DNA from: Acetobacter sacchari
GTDB lineage: Bacteria; Pseudomonadota; Alphaproteobacteria; Acetobacterales; Acetobacteraceae
Direction of reading: 5' to 3'
Assembly (NCBI RefSeq): GCF_017377715.1
Contig: NZ_JAFVMF010000016.1
Location: 1 to 64,000 of the forward strand
Length of the DNA stretch: 64,000 nucleotides
In this document: positions 1 through 7,717 of the stretch, piece by piece
How the letters are laid out: each line of letters opens with the position of its first letter
How positions within the stretch are numbered: the first letter of the stretch is position 1
Made by a program: the position numbers and the translations under genes
Notes under the pieces: generated by a model
Seen by the model: only the letters and a program-made list of their open reading frames with translations
What the model was told of the DNA's origin: nothing
Databases searched by the model: none

Positions 1-157
1 TGGGCGCCAATCTCATGCGCAGAAATGCTCACCCGTGATTTTCCAAACAGGCTCTAAAAGAAGCGAACCATTTACCTGCTCGAGCCACTCCGGAGATACA
101 GCCTTGTTTTTAGTAACCGTCGCTCGACTGCGCTACGCGGCATAGTCGGCTGAGTAG
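1..157. other. Left-edge segment, no confident gene
   Basis: No complete gene can be supported here. On the minus strand a GTG at 30-32 opens a frame reading MSISAHEIGA that leaves the window at base 1. It could be the start of a gene lying to the left, but ten codons are too few to tell. A second minus-strand frame between about 20 and 135 lacks a start codon and ends in TGA. The segment lies just downstream of the S24-fold regulator gene, and no terminator hairpin is visible. Confidence 0.25.
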
Positions 158-940
158 CTATAATGTAGCAGCGACAATTCGATGCAAGACCAGTCGCAAC
201 GACAGATCTACAGTCTCAGCAACGTCTCCAATCGACGAAACAACCGTCGCCGTATCGGCATTCAATATCTGAATCCTTACAATCCGCGGAACGAGACCCT
301 CTCCATGTAAAAGCGCGCGATCTCCCGAATGCAAAGCAGCGTCGGGCGCCATGACGAGCAAACTGTTGTCACGGAACACCGGTTCATAATCTGCTGTATC
401 GAGGCGCACTGCATAGTCGTGCGGACCGCAACCAGTGATCGGCGCAGCGATCTCACCCCATGGATACGCAGAGGCGTCATGCCGACGCCGCGCTACGACA
501 TTCCCGCGAGGTCTCCCTACAGGCAGAAATGCGCGATCAAAAAGTCCTGTGACCGCGAGATGCGAGAACGACGTCGCGCGCAGCAAGGCGTATTCCGGCA
601 ACGCGGTCTGCACGCCTGGCTTGACGTTTCCTCGCGCCGCACCTTGCTCCATTGCTTCGGCGAACCTCGCCAAGGATATCTCCGCGATATCGAGCAAGCG
701 AAACACCGTATCCATCCGCAGCCAGCGTCGACGGCCATCAGGGGCGAAGCGCTTTGACGGATTCAACGCAGTGGAGTCCAACCCTGCGGCCTTCGCCAGA
801 CCCGACACACTCAGCCCCCGCTCAGCCGCCGCCAGATCAAGCAGTTCCCAGAACGCCTGCCAGCGTACGTCTTCGTCCGCTCGCGGAGTCTCATCTCTCT
901 CGTCACCTCCGGCGCTTCTCCCGAGCCGGCGTTCCGTCAT
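158..940 (-). CDS. S24/LexA-fold transcriptional regulator, probably non-cleaving
   Basis: 260 aa. The N-terminal third looks like a helix-turn-helix region (LSVSGLAKAAGLDSTALNPS, about residues 42-61), as in phage-repressor-like regulators. The C-terminal part (about 135-260) resembles the LexA/signal-peptidase S24 fold. In active S24 proteins a GDSMxP-type motif carries the nucleophilic serine. Here the aligned stretch is TADYEP, so the serine is missing, and no lysine is visible at the expected general-base position (PRIVRI). It is therefore inferred to bind DNA without self-cleavage. Its start codon overlaps the stop of the 94-residue gene upstream (TCAT at 937-940), so the two are probably co-translated. 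Its targets cannot be read from the sequence, and a phage origin is possible but unproven. Confidence 0.75.
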   Translation of the reverse strand: MTERRLGRSAGGDERDETPRADEDVRWQAFWELLDLAAAERGLSVSGLAKAAGLDSTALNPSKRFAPDGRRRWLRMDTVFRLLDIAEISLARFAEAMEQGAARGNVKPGVQTALPEYALLRATSFSHLAVTGLFDRAFLPVGRPRGNVVARRRHDASAYPWGEIAAPITGCGPHDYAVRLDTADYEPVFRDNSLLVMAPDAALHSGDRALLHGEGLVPRIVRIQILNADTATVVSSIGDVAETVDLSLRLVLHRIVAATL

Positions 941-1221
941 GAAGCGAGTTTCAGAATTTCTGAGCGGCGCCGGGCTTCGCCCTCAGGCGTGGCATGAAAT
1001 CGTCCATCCGCGCCCGTACACGCGAATCCAAGCCCCTCAAGCCGCTCGAGGCATGGCTGGTCCCTCAGCCCGGTCGGCCTGCCCAGAGAACCGGAGAGGC
1101 AGAGCCGATGCAGCGCCGATCGACAACAGGTTTCAAGGTAAGGTTCGTCCCACATGTCCGGAACATCCGAAATCATGCGGCGATAGGCAACTGGCAATCT
1201 CGCAGCGACAGCTTCCAACAC
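937..1221 (-). CDS. Small protein of unknown function, coupled to S24-fold regulator
   Basis: 94 aa, not recognised. The C-terminal half (LERLEGLGFACTGADGRFHA followed by a charged helix) has the helix-hairpin pattern of a winged-helix domain, but this is only an impression. It has two adjacent cysteines near residue 32. Its stop codon overlaps the start codon of the regulator gene by the four bases 937-940, the usual signature of translational coupling. That overlap, and the absence of any better frame, is the main support for it being real. The AT-rich stretch 1222-1295 upstream is shared with the divergent lipoprotein gene and probably holds promoters for both. Confidence 0.55.
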   Translation of the reverse strand: MLEAVAARLPVAYRRMISDVPDMWDEPYLETCCRSALHRLCLSGSLGRPTGLRDQPCLERLEGLGFACTGADGRFHATPEGEARRRSEILKLAS

Positions 1222-1355
1222 GAAGCTCGTCTCAAAATTAAATATAAATTACAACAAAACATGTCAAACTTGGCTCAGAAATAGCAGTTGATAGTGTGAA
1301 ACCGCCAACAGACCCCTGGCATCGATCCGTCGCAGAAGGAAGGGAGCCACTCTCC

Positions 1356-1802
1356 GTGCTTTCAAAAACATCTATCAGAACTGTTCGCCCTGGAGCCGTC
1401 GCAGCTCTGATGCTGGGCCTCGCCACGCTCGCGGCCTGCGCCTCACCTCAGGAGATCGTCTCGTCCAAGGAAGATCACCTCTCGGCCGCAGGGTTCGTCG
1501 ACCAGCCTGCAAACACGCCCGAACGACAAGCGATGCTGCGCTCATTGCCGAGCCACCGGTTCGTTCGCCGCACCAAAGGTGATTCAGTATTTTACGTGTA
1601 TGCCGACCCGACCGTCTGCGCCTGCCTGTATGTAGGCAGTCAGGATGCTTACGGGCGTTATCGCCAGTTTCAGCAACAGCAAAATCTGGCCGATGAGCAG
1701 GCGATGTCGGCGCAGGAATACGACAACGCGAGCTGGAACTGGGGCGCGTGGGGACCAGGATTTGGTCCGGGGTTCATGTATGGCCCCGGCTTTGGCTGGT
1801 AA
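1356..1802 (+). CDS. Small predicted lipoprotein
   Basis: 148 aa from the GTG at 1356. That start is chosen because a purine-rich ribosome binding site (AAGGAAGGGAG, 1336-1346) sits about ten bases upstream. A longer reading from 1296 would put 20 charged residues before the signal peptide. The signal peptide ends in a lipobox (LATLAAC), so the mature protein should start at a lipidated cysteine. The body contains a short CACLYVG stretch, a glutamine-rich segment and a Gly/Phe/Trp/Pro-rich C-terminus. No enzymatic domain is recognisable. It is probably an envelope lipoprotein of unknown role. Confidence 0.7.
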   Translation: MLSKTSIRTVRPGAVAALMLGLATLAACASPQEIVSSKEDHLSAAGFVDQPANTPERQAMLRSLPSHRFVRRTKGDSVFYVYADPTVCACLYVGSQDAYGRYRQFQQQQNLADEQAMSAQEYDNASWNWGAWGPGFGPGFMYGPGFGW

Positions 1803-1838
1803 AAGCGACTGGGCGTCCGTCATGCCCGACGGGCGCCG

Positions 1839-1979
1839 TCAGACGTCTCCGGCGATATCCCGCCAGGCCTGCTCAAGCTCCTTCGCGAAGCGCCTAAGCA
1901 CGTAACGCTCGGTTAGAAGGCCAACAATCTCTCCACCACACGGCCCGCCCAATACCACGAGCGCGGGCGCGCGGATGCT
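1839..1979 (-). pseudogene. Detached C-terminal tail of the ClC transporter gene
   Basis: Translated in the same frame as the ClC gene, the 46 codons after its TAA (1980-1982) read as the normal end of a CBS domain. They run SIRAPALVVL, then GEIVGLLTERYVLRRFAKEL, then a short helix ending in GDV, and stop at TGA 1839-1841. The LLTERYVLRRFAxEL pattern is typical of ClC proteins with C-terminal CBS pairs. The reading frame is not shifted; a single codon is nonsense (a GAA-to-TAA change would explain it). There is no independent start, so this segment is translated only if the stop is read through. Confidence 0.75.
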
Positions 1980-3722
1980 TTAAAAAGTCGCAAGCGCGTC
2001 GCGAACAGATTCATATGGTCTGAGCACGGTGCCGGGGTCCGTACGCAAAAGCCCCAGCAACTCGTCTTCCGGCAGGCCGATCGCGTTGTAGGCGTCCGCT
2101 GCGACAAGCCCAGCATATTTTCCGAGTTCATCCGTGACGATGACATACCGGGGCTGAAGCCCCTCAAAACGTCGACGCGCTTCGCCAACAGACGCGGTCA
2201 TGGCGATAACCGGCGGGACTTTCTGCATGACGTGCTCGACAGTCAGACTGCGCACCCGCCCCACGTCCACGGCGGAACGGATGCGCTCGCCACGCAGATG
2301 AAACCGCCAGGTCGCGAATGAATAACCAAACCAGCGCCGGGTCGCGAAAGACGACGTCAACGCCGAGATCAGCACGGCGACCGTCAGGGGAAAGCTGCCG
2401 GTCGTCTCCAGAGCCAGAAAGATCATCGTCATCGGACCGCCGATGACGGCCACGGCCAACGCGCACATCCCCGCCATTGCACAGACCTGAACCGACACCG
2501 GATCGATCCCGATCAACGCCAGAACATCGCCGTACATCGCGCCATTCAGCACGCCCAGATAGAGCGAGGCGAAAAACAGGCCGCCGCGGAACCCCGAACC
2601 TATGGACACCGCCGACGCCAGAGCCTTCAGAAGAAACAACCACGACGCCCGCCCGAGCGTCAGGCTCTCCATCAATCCGGCGCGCATGGCCATGTGACCA
2701 GACGACAGCACCGTTGGCGATAGCAGCGCCAATCCACCGATGACCGCGCCGCCCAGCGCGGGGCGGCTCCAGACGGGCAAACGGGTCCGGTTGAACCCGC
2801 TCTCGATCAGCGTAACCACACGCATCAGCGCAATGCCAGACAGCGCACAGAACGCGCCCAGACCGGCGATAGGCAGGCAATCACGCAACCGCAGCGCCGA
2901 CGGAGGCGCTAAATGTAGTGGTGGAATCACGCTGCACGCGACCGTCGCAACGCCTGTCGCGCATATCGAGGCGAGCGCCACCGGAGCGAGATTGGCCATC
3001 GTGTAGCTGCCGATCACCAATTCGAACGCATAAAACGCGCCAGCCAGCGGCGCGTCGAATGCGGCGCCTATGGCGCCAGCCGCGCCGCACCCGACCAACA
3101 GCCGCATGTCCGCCCGATGCACGCGTAAAAAGCAGCCCAGCCGCGCACCTGCTGCAGAAGCCAGTTGGGTGAAACCGGCCTCCAGCCCGATCGAGGCGCC
3201 CGCGCCATTGGAGATAATTGTCTGGATCGCGATCAGCACACTCTGTCGAAGCGACATCCTGCCGCCGTGAAGCGCGTTCGCTTCGATCGGATCGACCGGG
3301 CGCGGCGGCAGGCTGCGCCTGATCGCCACGCCGAACAGCCCCAGAGCCAGCCCTCCGATCGCCGGGACAACGCAACGCCACGACGCCAGAGCCGTCAGCC
3401 CGGATAGCCGCCCTCTGGGGGCCCCGAACAGAACGGCGTGCGCCAGCAACGTCGCATGGGTCATCGCCGCCACGACCAGCCCGGCCAACGAGCCGACCAA
3501 CGCCGCAAGAGCAAGCAACCAAAGAGAATCGACGCGCACCAGACATCGGATATTCCGGAGCGTGCGAGCGCCGGGGACGAAGTACCCACCAAGCACTCGC
3601 CGCAGCGCGCCTGAAAGCCGGTGGCGGCGGCCAACTGGACGTCCATCCGAACTGTCCTGGCTCTCCTCTTCAGGCAGAAGATTAGCCGCCTCGCCTGCCT
3701 CTGTTCCAGCCTTCGCGGCCAT
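1980..3722 (-). CDS. ClC-family chloride channel/transporter with truncated CBS domain
   Basis: 580 aa. After a hydrophilic N-terminus of about 60 residues come many membrane helices with ClC signature regions. GASIGLEAG (about 175-183) corresponds to the GxEGP region with the gating glutamate kept. GSGFRGGLFF (about 378-387) corresponds to the GxFxP region. ClC proteins exchange or conduct Cl- across the inner membrane. The cytoplasmic end has one full CBS motif (EHVMQKVPPVIAM onward) and begins a second that stops early at TAA 1980-1982. The missing 46 residues follow in frame (1839-1979). Both selectivity loops deviate from the classic GREGP and GGxFxPSL, so ion preference is uncertain. 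Confidence 0.85.
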   Translation of the reverse strand: MAAKAGTEAGEAANLLPEEESQDSSDGRPVGRRHRLSGALRRVLGGYFVPGARTLRNIRCLVRVDSLWLLALAALVGSLAGLVVAAMTHATLLAHAVLFGAPRGRLSGLTALASWRCVVPAIGGLALGLFGVAIRRSLPPRPVDPIEANALHGGRMSLRQSVLIAIQTIISNGAGASIGLEAGFTQLASAAGARLGCFLRVHRADMRLLVGCGAAGAIGAAFDAPLAGAFYAFELVIGSYTMANLAPVALASICATGVATVACSVIPPLHLAPPSALRLRDCLPIAGLGAFCALSGIALMRVVTLIESGFNRTRLPVWSRPALGGAVIGGLALLSPTVLSSGHMAMRAGLMESLTLGRASWLFLLKALASAVSIGSGFRGGLFFASLYLGVLNGAMYGDVLALIGIDPVSVQVCAMAGMCALAVAVIGGPMTMIFLALETTGSFPLTVAVLISALTSSFATRRWFGYSFATWRFHLRGERIRSAVDVGRVRSLTVEHVMQKVPPVIAMTASVGEARRRFEGLQPRYVIVTDELGKYAGLVAADAYNAIGLPEDELLGLLRTDPGTVLRPYESVRDALATF

Positions 3723-4007
3723 ACCCGCTGCTTCCCCGCACTGCGTTCGCGGGCCATCTCAACCGGAGTTCGTAATGACGGCTCCGCCCGGCTTCCAGCC
3801 CAGCACGCCACCCCTGACATACACTCTCACTCTGACACACGCACCTTTTGTTGATCAGAAGTGAGTCAACGTCTCGACGAATGTACAATGTCGCTCCGGT
3901 TATGTGACGTGACAGACGCTCCCGGAGAGGCACAATCGCATCTTCGCCCGAACGAGAGCTCCGGGTTTTCGACGATTCCTTACCGCTGAACGGCAGGACG
4001 CCTGATC

Positions 4008-5042
4008 ATGACAGCCACCCCCATCATCCCCCCGACCATGCAAGCCATCGTGCTCGACCAACCCGGCGGCCCCGAGGTCCTGCATCTCGGAGAGGAGGCT
4101 GTTCCAACGCCCCGCTCCGGCGAAGTATTGGTGCGCGTGTTCGCCAGTGGCGTGAACCGACCGGACGTCATGCAACGTCAGGGTATTTATCCGCCTCCGC
4201 CGGGCGCCAGCCCCTTACTCGGCCTCGAAATCGCTGGCGAAGTCGTGGCGCTCGGGCCGACTGCGGACGATGCCCCTCCCCCAGTGCTTTCCATCGGCGA
4301 CCGCGTCTGCGCCCTGACCAATGGCGGCGGTTATGCCGACTACTGCGCCGTTCCGACCGGTCAGTGCCTGCCCTGGCCGAAAGGGTTCGACGCCGTGCGT
4401 TCCGCCGCCCTGCCAGAGACGTTCTTTACGGTCTGGACGAACTTGTTCATCACAGCAGGGCTTCGCGCTGGAGAGCGCGTCCTGATCCATGGCGGCTCCA
4501 GCGGCATCGGCACCACGGCGATACAAATAGCGCGCGCTTTCGGCGCTGAGGTCTACGCCACCGCTGGCAGCGCTGAAAAATGCGCCGTGTGCGAAACGCT
4601 GGGGGCTAGAGCAATCAATTACCGCAACGAGGACTTCGTCGAGCGCATCGGCGCACTGACGGCTGGAATAGGCGTGAACGTCATTCTCGACATTGTCGGC
4701 GGCTCGTATCTCGATCGCAACCTGCGCTGCCTGTCAGAAGAAGGGCGGCTCGTAATCATCGCCCTTCAGGGCGGGCCAAAGGCGTCGGAGGTCGGGCTCG
4801 CCCGTCTGATGACAAAACGTCTTACCATCACCGGCACGACGCTTCGTCCCAGAGATTCGGCGTTCAAGGCGCGCGTGGCGCAGGAACTGCTGAAAAAAGT
4901 CTGGCCCAAACTTGACGCGGGCGAAATCGCACCGCTGATACATGCGACATTCCCGCTCGCTCAGGCGGCGACGGCGCACAGGATGATGGAGGACGGAACG
5001 CATTCCGGAAAAATCGTCCTGCTGCATGAAACGGAGTCCTGA
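4008..5042 (+). CDS. NAD(P)H-quinone oxidoreductase, PIG3-like MDR family
   Basis: 344 aa, zinc-free medium-chain dehydrogenase/reductase of the quinone oxidoreductase group. The N-terminal GroES-like domain contains ASGVNRPDVMQRQGIYPPP (about 46-64), characteristic of the TP53I3/PIG3 branch. The Rossmann fold carries the nucleotide-binding GGSSGIGTTAIQIA (about 164-177), followed by NVILDIVGG. Members reduce quinones or enone-type electrophiles with NADPH in the cytoplasm. An AGGA precedes the ATG. The alpha/beta-hydrolase gene starts five bases after its stop, so the two probably form an operon. The substrate is not identifiable. Confidence 0.88.
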   Translation: MTATPIIPPTMQAIVLDQPGGPEVLHLGEEAVPTPRSGEVLVRVFASGVNRPDVMQRQGIYPPPPGASPLLGLEIAGEVVALGPTADDAPPPVLSIGDRVCALTNGGGYADYCAVPTGQCLPWPKGFDAVRSAALPETFFTVWTNLFITAGLRAGERVLIHGGSSGIGTTAIQIARAFGAEVYATAGSAEKCAVCETLGARAINYRNEDFVERIGALTAGIGVNVILDIVGGSYLDRNLRCLSEEGRLVIIALQGGPKASEVGLARLMTKRLTITGTTLRPRDSAFKARVAQELLKKVWPKLDAGEIAPLIHATFPLAQAATAHRMMEDGTHSGKIVLLHETES

Positions 5043-5047
5043 AAACC

Positions 5048-5842
5048 ATGCTGCTTGACGTCATCGAACGGAAACCTGAATCAGACGACGGCTTGTCCAA
5101 GCCTCCGGTCGTGTTTCTGCACGGGCTGTTTGGGCGCGCCAGAAATTTCGGATTTTTTCAAAGACGGATAGGGGAATTCAGACGAACTCTGGCGCTCGAC
5201 CTGCGCAACCACGGCGACAGCCCCCACGGCCCCGCAGATTATCCCACGATGGCCGAAGACGTCTACGAGACGTTGAAGGCGCACGACGCAATACCCGCCG
5301 CGATCGTCGGGCATTCGATGGGTGGCAAAACGGCCATGATGTTGGCGCTTCGCCATCCAGCAGCCGTCGAGCGCCTGCTTGTGGCGGATATCGCCCCAGG
5401 CGCCGGCGGCTTTCAACAGAGCCACACGCTGGCTGCGGATCTGGCCGCCCTGCCCTTCCCCGCATCGCTGAACCGCACCGAGGCGGACGCGCTTCTGTCC
5501 CGCGTCATTCCGGAAGCCGACGTTCGGAACCTTATGCTTCAAAATCTCCGTCTGGGTGAAAAGCCGGGATGGACGATAGGAATACATGAGATCGCGTCCG
5601 CCATGCCCGAGATCGTAGGATGGCCGCCCGTGCCGCAAGAAACGAACTTCACCGGGCGCACGCTTTTTGTTTCTGGCGGCAAATCCCGGTATATACAGCC
5701 GTCGAATTACCCGGAAATGAAGCACTTGTTTCCGCACTATCATCTGGAAACCATTCCTGATGCGGGGCACTGGCTTCATGCCGAAAAACCAATGGAATTT
5801 TTGAGTATTCTTGAAGGTTTTCTGAACGAACTCACTCTCTGA
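5048..5842 (+). CDS. Alpha/beta hydrolase, YbfF/ABHD11-like esterase
   Basis: 264 aa. Shows the oxyanion-hole HGLFGRARNF (about 25-34), the nucleophile elbow GHSMGG (about 92-97; Ser94) and the catalytic histidine in AGHWLHAEKP near the C-terminus. A strand-loop VADIAPG follows the elbow as in the YbfF/ABHD11 family. Such enzymes hydrolyse short acyl esters or thioesters in the cytoplasm, and the natural substrate is usually unknown. Full length for the family and no signal peptide. It starts five bases after the oxidoreductase stop, which suggests co-expression. Confidence 0.88.
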   Translation: MLLDVIERKPESDDGLSKPPVVFLHGLFGRARNFGFFQRRIGEFRRTLALDLRNHGDSPHGPADYPTMAEDVYETLKAHDAIPAAIVGHSMGGKTAMMLALRHPAAVERLLVADIAPGAGGFQQSHTLAADLAALPFPASLNRTEADALLSRVIPEADVRNLMLQNLRLGEKPGWTIGIHEIASAMPEIVGWPPVPQETNFTGRTLFVSGGKSRYIQPSNYPEMKHLFPHYHLETIPDAGHWLHAEKPMEFLSILEGFLNELTL

Positions 5843-6151
5843 GGTTTCACGTATTCAAAAATCGAAACTCCCGATCGTTCGGGCTATACGCCTTGCGCCG
5901 CGTCATCCGGTCGCACGCTCAAGCTGAGCCGGACGATCGCGGCGCCGCGCCTAACGCGACATCAAACCTCTTGAGCTAAGTTCCTTCCAAAGCACTCCGA
6001 TGAAGCTAGTGACGCCGCTTTTCAGCGATCTAACACAAATCCGTCCATATCGATGAAAGCAAAGCCTTACTCAAGGCGAGCATAGCCCTTGCGTGGACGA
6101 AGAGTATCCGCGGACGCGACCGGTTATCGTCTTTTCGCGTGGCTTCGTGGT
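5843..6151. other. Intergenic region, nothing recognised
   Basis: About 310 bases between two convergent genes. No open frame of convincing composition, no tRNA-like fold and no strong hairpin with a T-run was seen. Terminators for the hydrolase gene (plus) and the diguanylate cyclase gene (minus) would be expected here but cannot be pinpointed by eye. Confidence 0.4.
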
Positions 6152-7372
6152 CTAGGACACGACGCCATGCAGGCAGCTTTCATTCTTTTGGGAGAGAAAA
6201 CCCTCTATTTTTTCATCAAATACATGGATTTTTACGTTGTTTCGACCGGCGCGTTTTGCTTCATAAAGAGTGCTGTCAGCTTCTGTATACAGACGCTTTA
6301 TATCACCTGATAAGGTGCCCAGCGTCAGCCCCATGCTGACTGTCGCCCGAAGTCTTCCGGACATATTGTCGCGGCAGTGAATTTCAAATTTTCTACGAAT
6401 TTTTTCGGAGATTCCGTAAGCTTCCGAAGGGGTGACGCCGTACATCAAAATCGAAAACTCTTCTCCGCCGAATCTCGCCGCGATCCACCGGTCGTACAGA
6501 GTATCACGCACGACGCAACCAAACGCCGCTATAACAGCATCGCCAACGCCATGGCCAAATGTGTCGTTAATGCGCTTAAAATGATCGAGGTCGGCTATCA
6601 CCAGTGCGATTGGCTCATTCTTGCCTCTCTCTGCGTTCCTCAGCGCCTGCAAAGCGTGATCAAACCCGTCTCGATTCAGGAGACCAGATAATTTGTCGGT
6701 ATGAGCCTCCCGTCTGAGTTCCATCATCTGATCAACTGCGATGGCAATAAGGAGATTAAGCGCCACTGCAACTGAAATCATAATTTGGGCAAAAATAGTC
6801 GTCGCCCAGTATAAGGACTCATGAAACGCCGAGAAATTGTCGGAAAACAGCACCCTCAAAAGAATTGGTCGAATAAAATAATTAGCAGAAACCAAAAAGC
6901 ACAAAACAAACAATATATTGTCTATGACATGCTTTCTTTGAGCTTTACTCATTTTGAAAGCCGTCAACAGAGAAACAGAACCTAACGCAAAGTTCACATT
7001 ATAAAGCCTGCAAGTCAAACAATTATCAACAAATGACGCCACCGAATAAGAAATGACCATCAACGAAAATATCAAAGAATATATAAGAAAAGGTATTCCA
7101 ACTTCGTATCGAATTATTATAGACGCCGACATGAGTATAGAAGAAAGAAGAAATCCTATATTTGCGATAAGAGACAGTGCGCGATACTCTGGGCCAATCA
7201 GCTCCGCCAAAACAAACGCAGCCGTCATTACCGCGTAACAATAAGCCGCCAGCTTTGGGTACACCTGTGAGCGGTTATGTCTCCACAAGAGACCGAACGC
7301 CACGGCAAGCAGGAGACTTACGCCTGGGTTCAAGAGTGACGCGAAGAAATGCGCCCCAAGGCTAGGTGGCAT
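6152..7372 (-). CDS. Membrane-anchored diguanylate cyclase (GGDEF domain)
   Basis: 406 aa from the ATG at 7372; the longer reading begins with a GTG at 7411. The shorter start has an AGGAG twelve bases upstream and begins just before the first membrane helix. Roughly residues 1-220 form 6-8 hydrophobic helices acting as a sensor. The C-terminal GGDEF domain has LSGLLNRDGFDHAL at its start and the active-site signature RFGGEEF, so it should make cyclic di-GMP from two GTP. The inhibitory RxxD site normally upstream of GGEEF is absent, so product inhibition through that site is unlikely. No EAL domain. The gene and the region upstream are clearly more AT-rich than neighbours, suggesting transfer. 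Confidence 0.9.
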   Translation of the reverse strand: MPPSLGAHFFASLLNPGVSLLLAVAFGLLWRHNRSQVYPKLAAYCYAVMTAAFVLAELIGPEYRALSLIANIGFLLSSILMSASIIIRYEVGIPFLIYSLIFSLMVISYSVASFVDNCLTCRLYNVNFALGSVSLLTAFKMSKAQRKHVIDNILFVLCFLVSANYFIRPILLRVLFSDNFSAFHESLYWATTIFAQIMISVAVALNLLIAIAVDQMMELRREAHTDKLSGLLNRDGFDHALQALRNAERGKNEPIALVIADLDHFKRINDTFGHGVGDAVIAAFGCVVRDTLYDRWIAARFGGEEFSILMYGVTPSEAYGISEKIRRKFEIHCRDNMSGRLRATVSMGLTLGTLSGDIKRLYTEADSTLYEAKRAGRNNVKIHVFDEKIEGFLSQKNESCLHGVVS

Positions 7373-7645
7373 GACCTGATTGTGCTCCTGCAGAACAAAC
7401 CTTAGACACACGCTTCACGTCCAAAGCGCAAGACCGAAAACAACACGGAATGTCAATATGCCACAATTTAAAATCTAAAAATTCTAGATTTATATAATAA
7501 ACAAATTACTTAACCGTTGATGCGATGGCGTTTTATTTTCGATTATCGTGAAAATAAATACGAACAGAAAAACAGTCGGTATAGCGTGGTTTCACTGCGC
7601 TTTGTTCGAATAAAACTACACGCGTAAATCGGAGAATTTCAATAT
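7373..7645. other. AT-rich intergenic region upstream of the GGDEF gene
   Basis: About 270 bases of strongly AT-rich DNA without a gene. It must hold the promoter of the diguanylate cyclase (minus strand), but no individual -35/-10 pair is convincing among many AT-rich hexamers. Its base composition differs sharply from the pdh cluster that follows. Confidence 0.5.
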
Positions 7646-7674
7646 AAAAAAAGCGGCGCATCGTAATGCGCCGC
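7646..7674 (-). terminator. Rho-independent terminator of the pdh-lpd cluster
   Basis: Perfect nine-base-pair stem GCGGCGCAT (7653-7661) with ATGCGCCGC (7666-7674) around the four-base loop CGTA. On the minus strand it is followed by a run of seven T (A-run 7646-7652 on the plus strand). It lies 44 bases beyond the lpd stop codon, as expected for the end of the minus-strand transcript. Confidence 0.92.
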
Positions 7675-7717
7675 TCCAAAATCAAGGAAAAACAAAGAAA
7701 ACGCCATCACACGAACA

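Noticed and set aside
435-1241. 268-codon open frame opposite the S24-fold regulator
   Set aside because: Overlaps both supported minus-strand genes fully and has low-complexity Arg/Ser/Pro composition.
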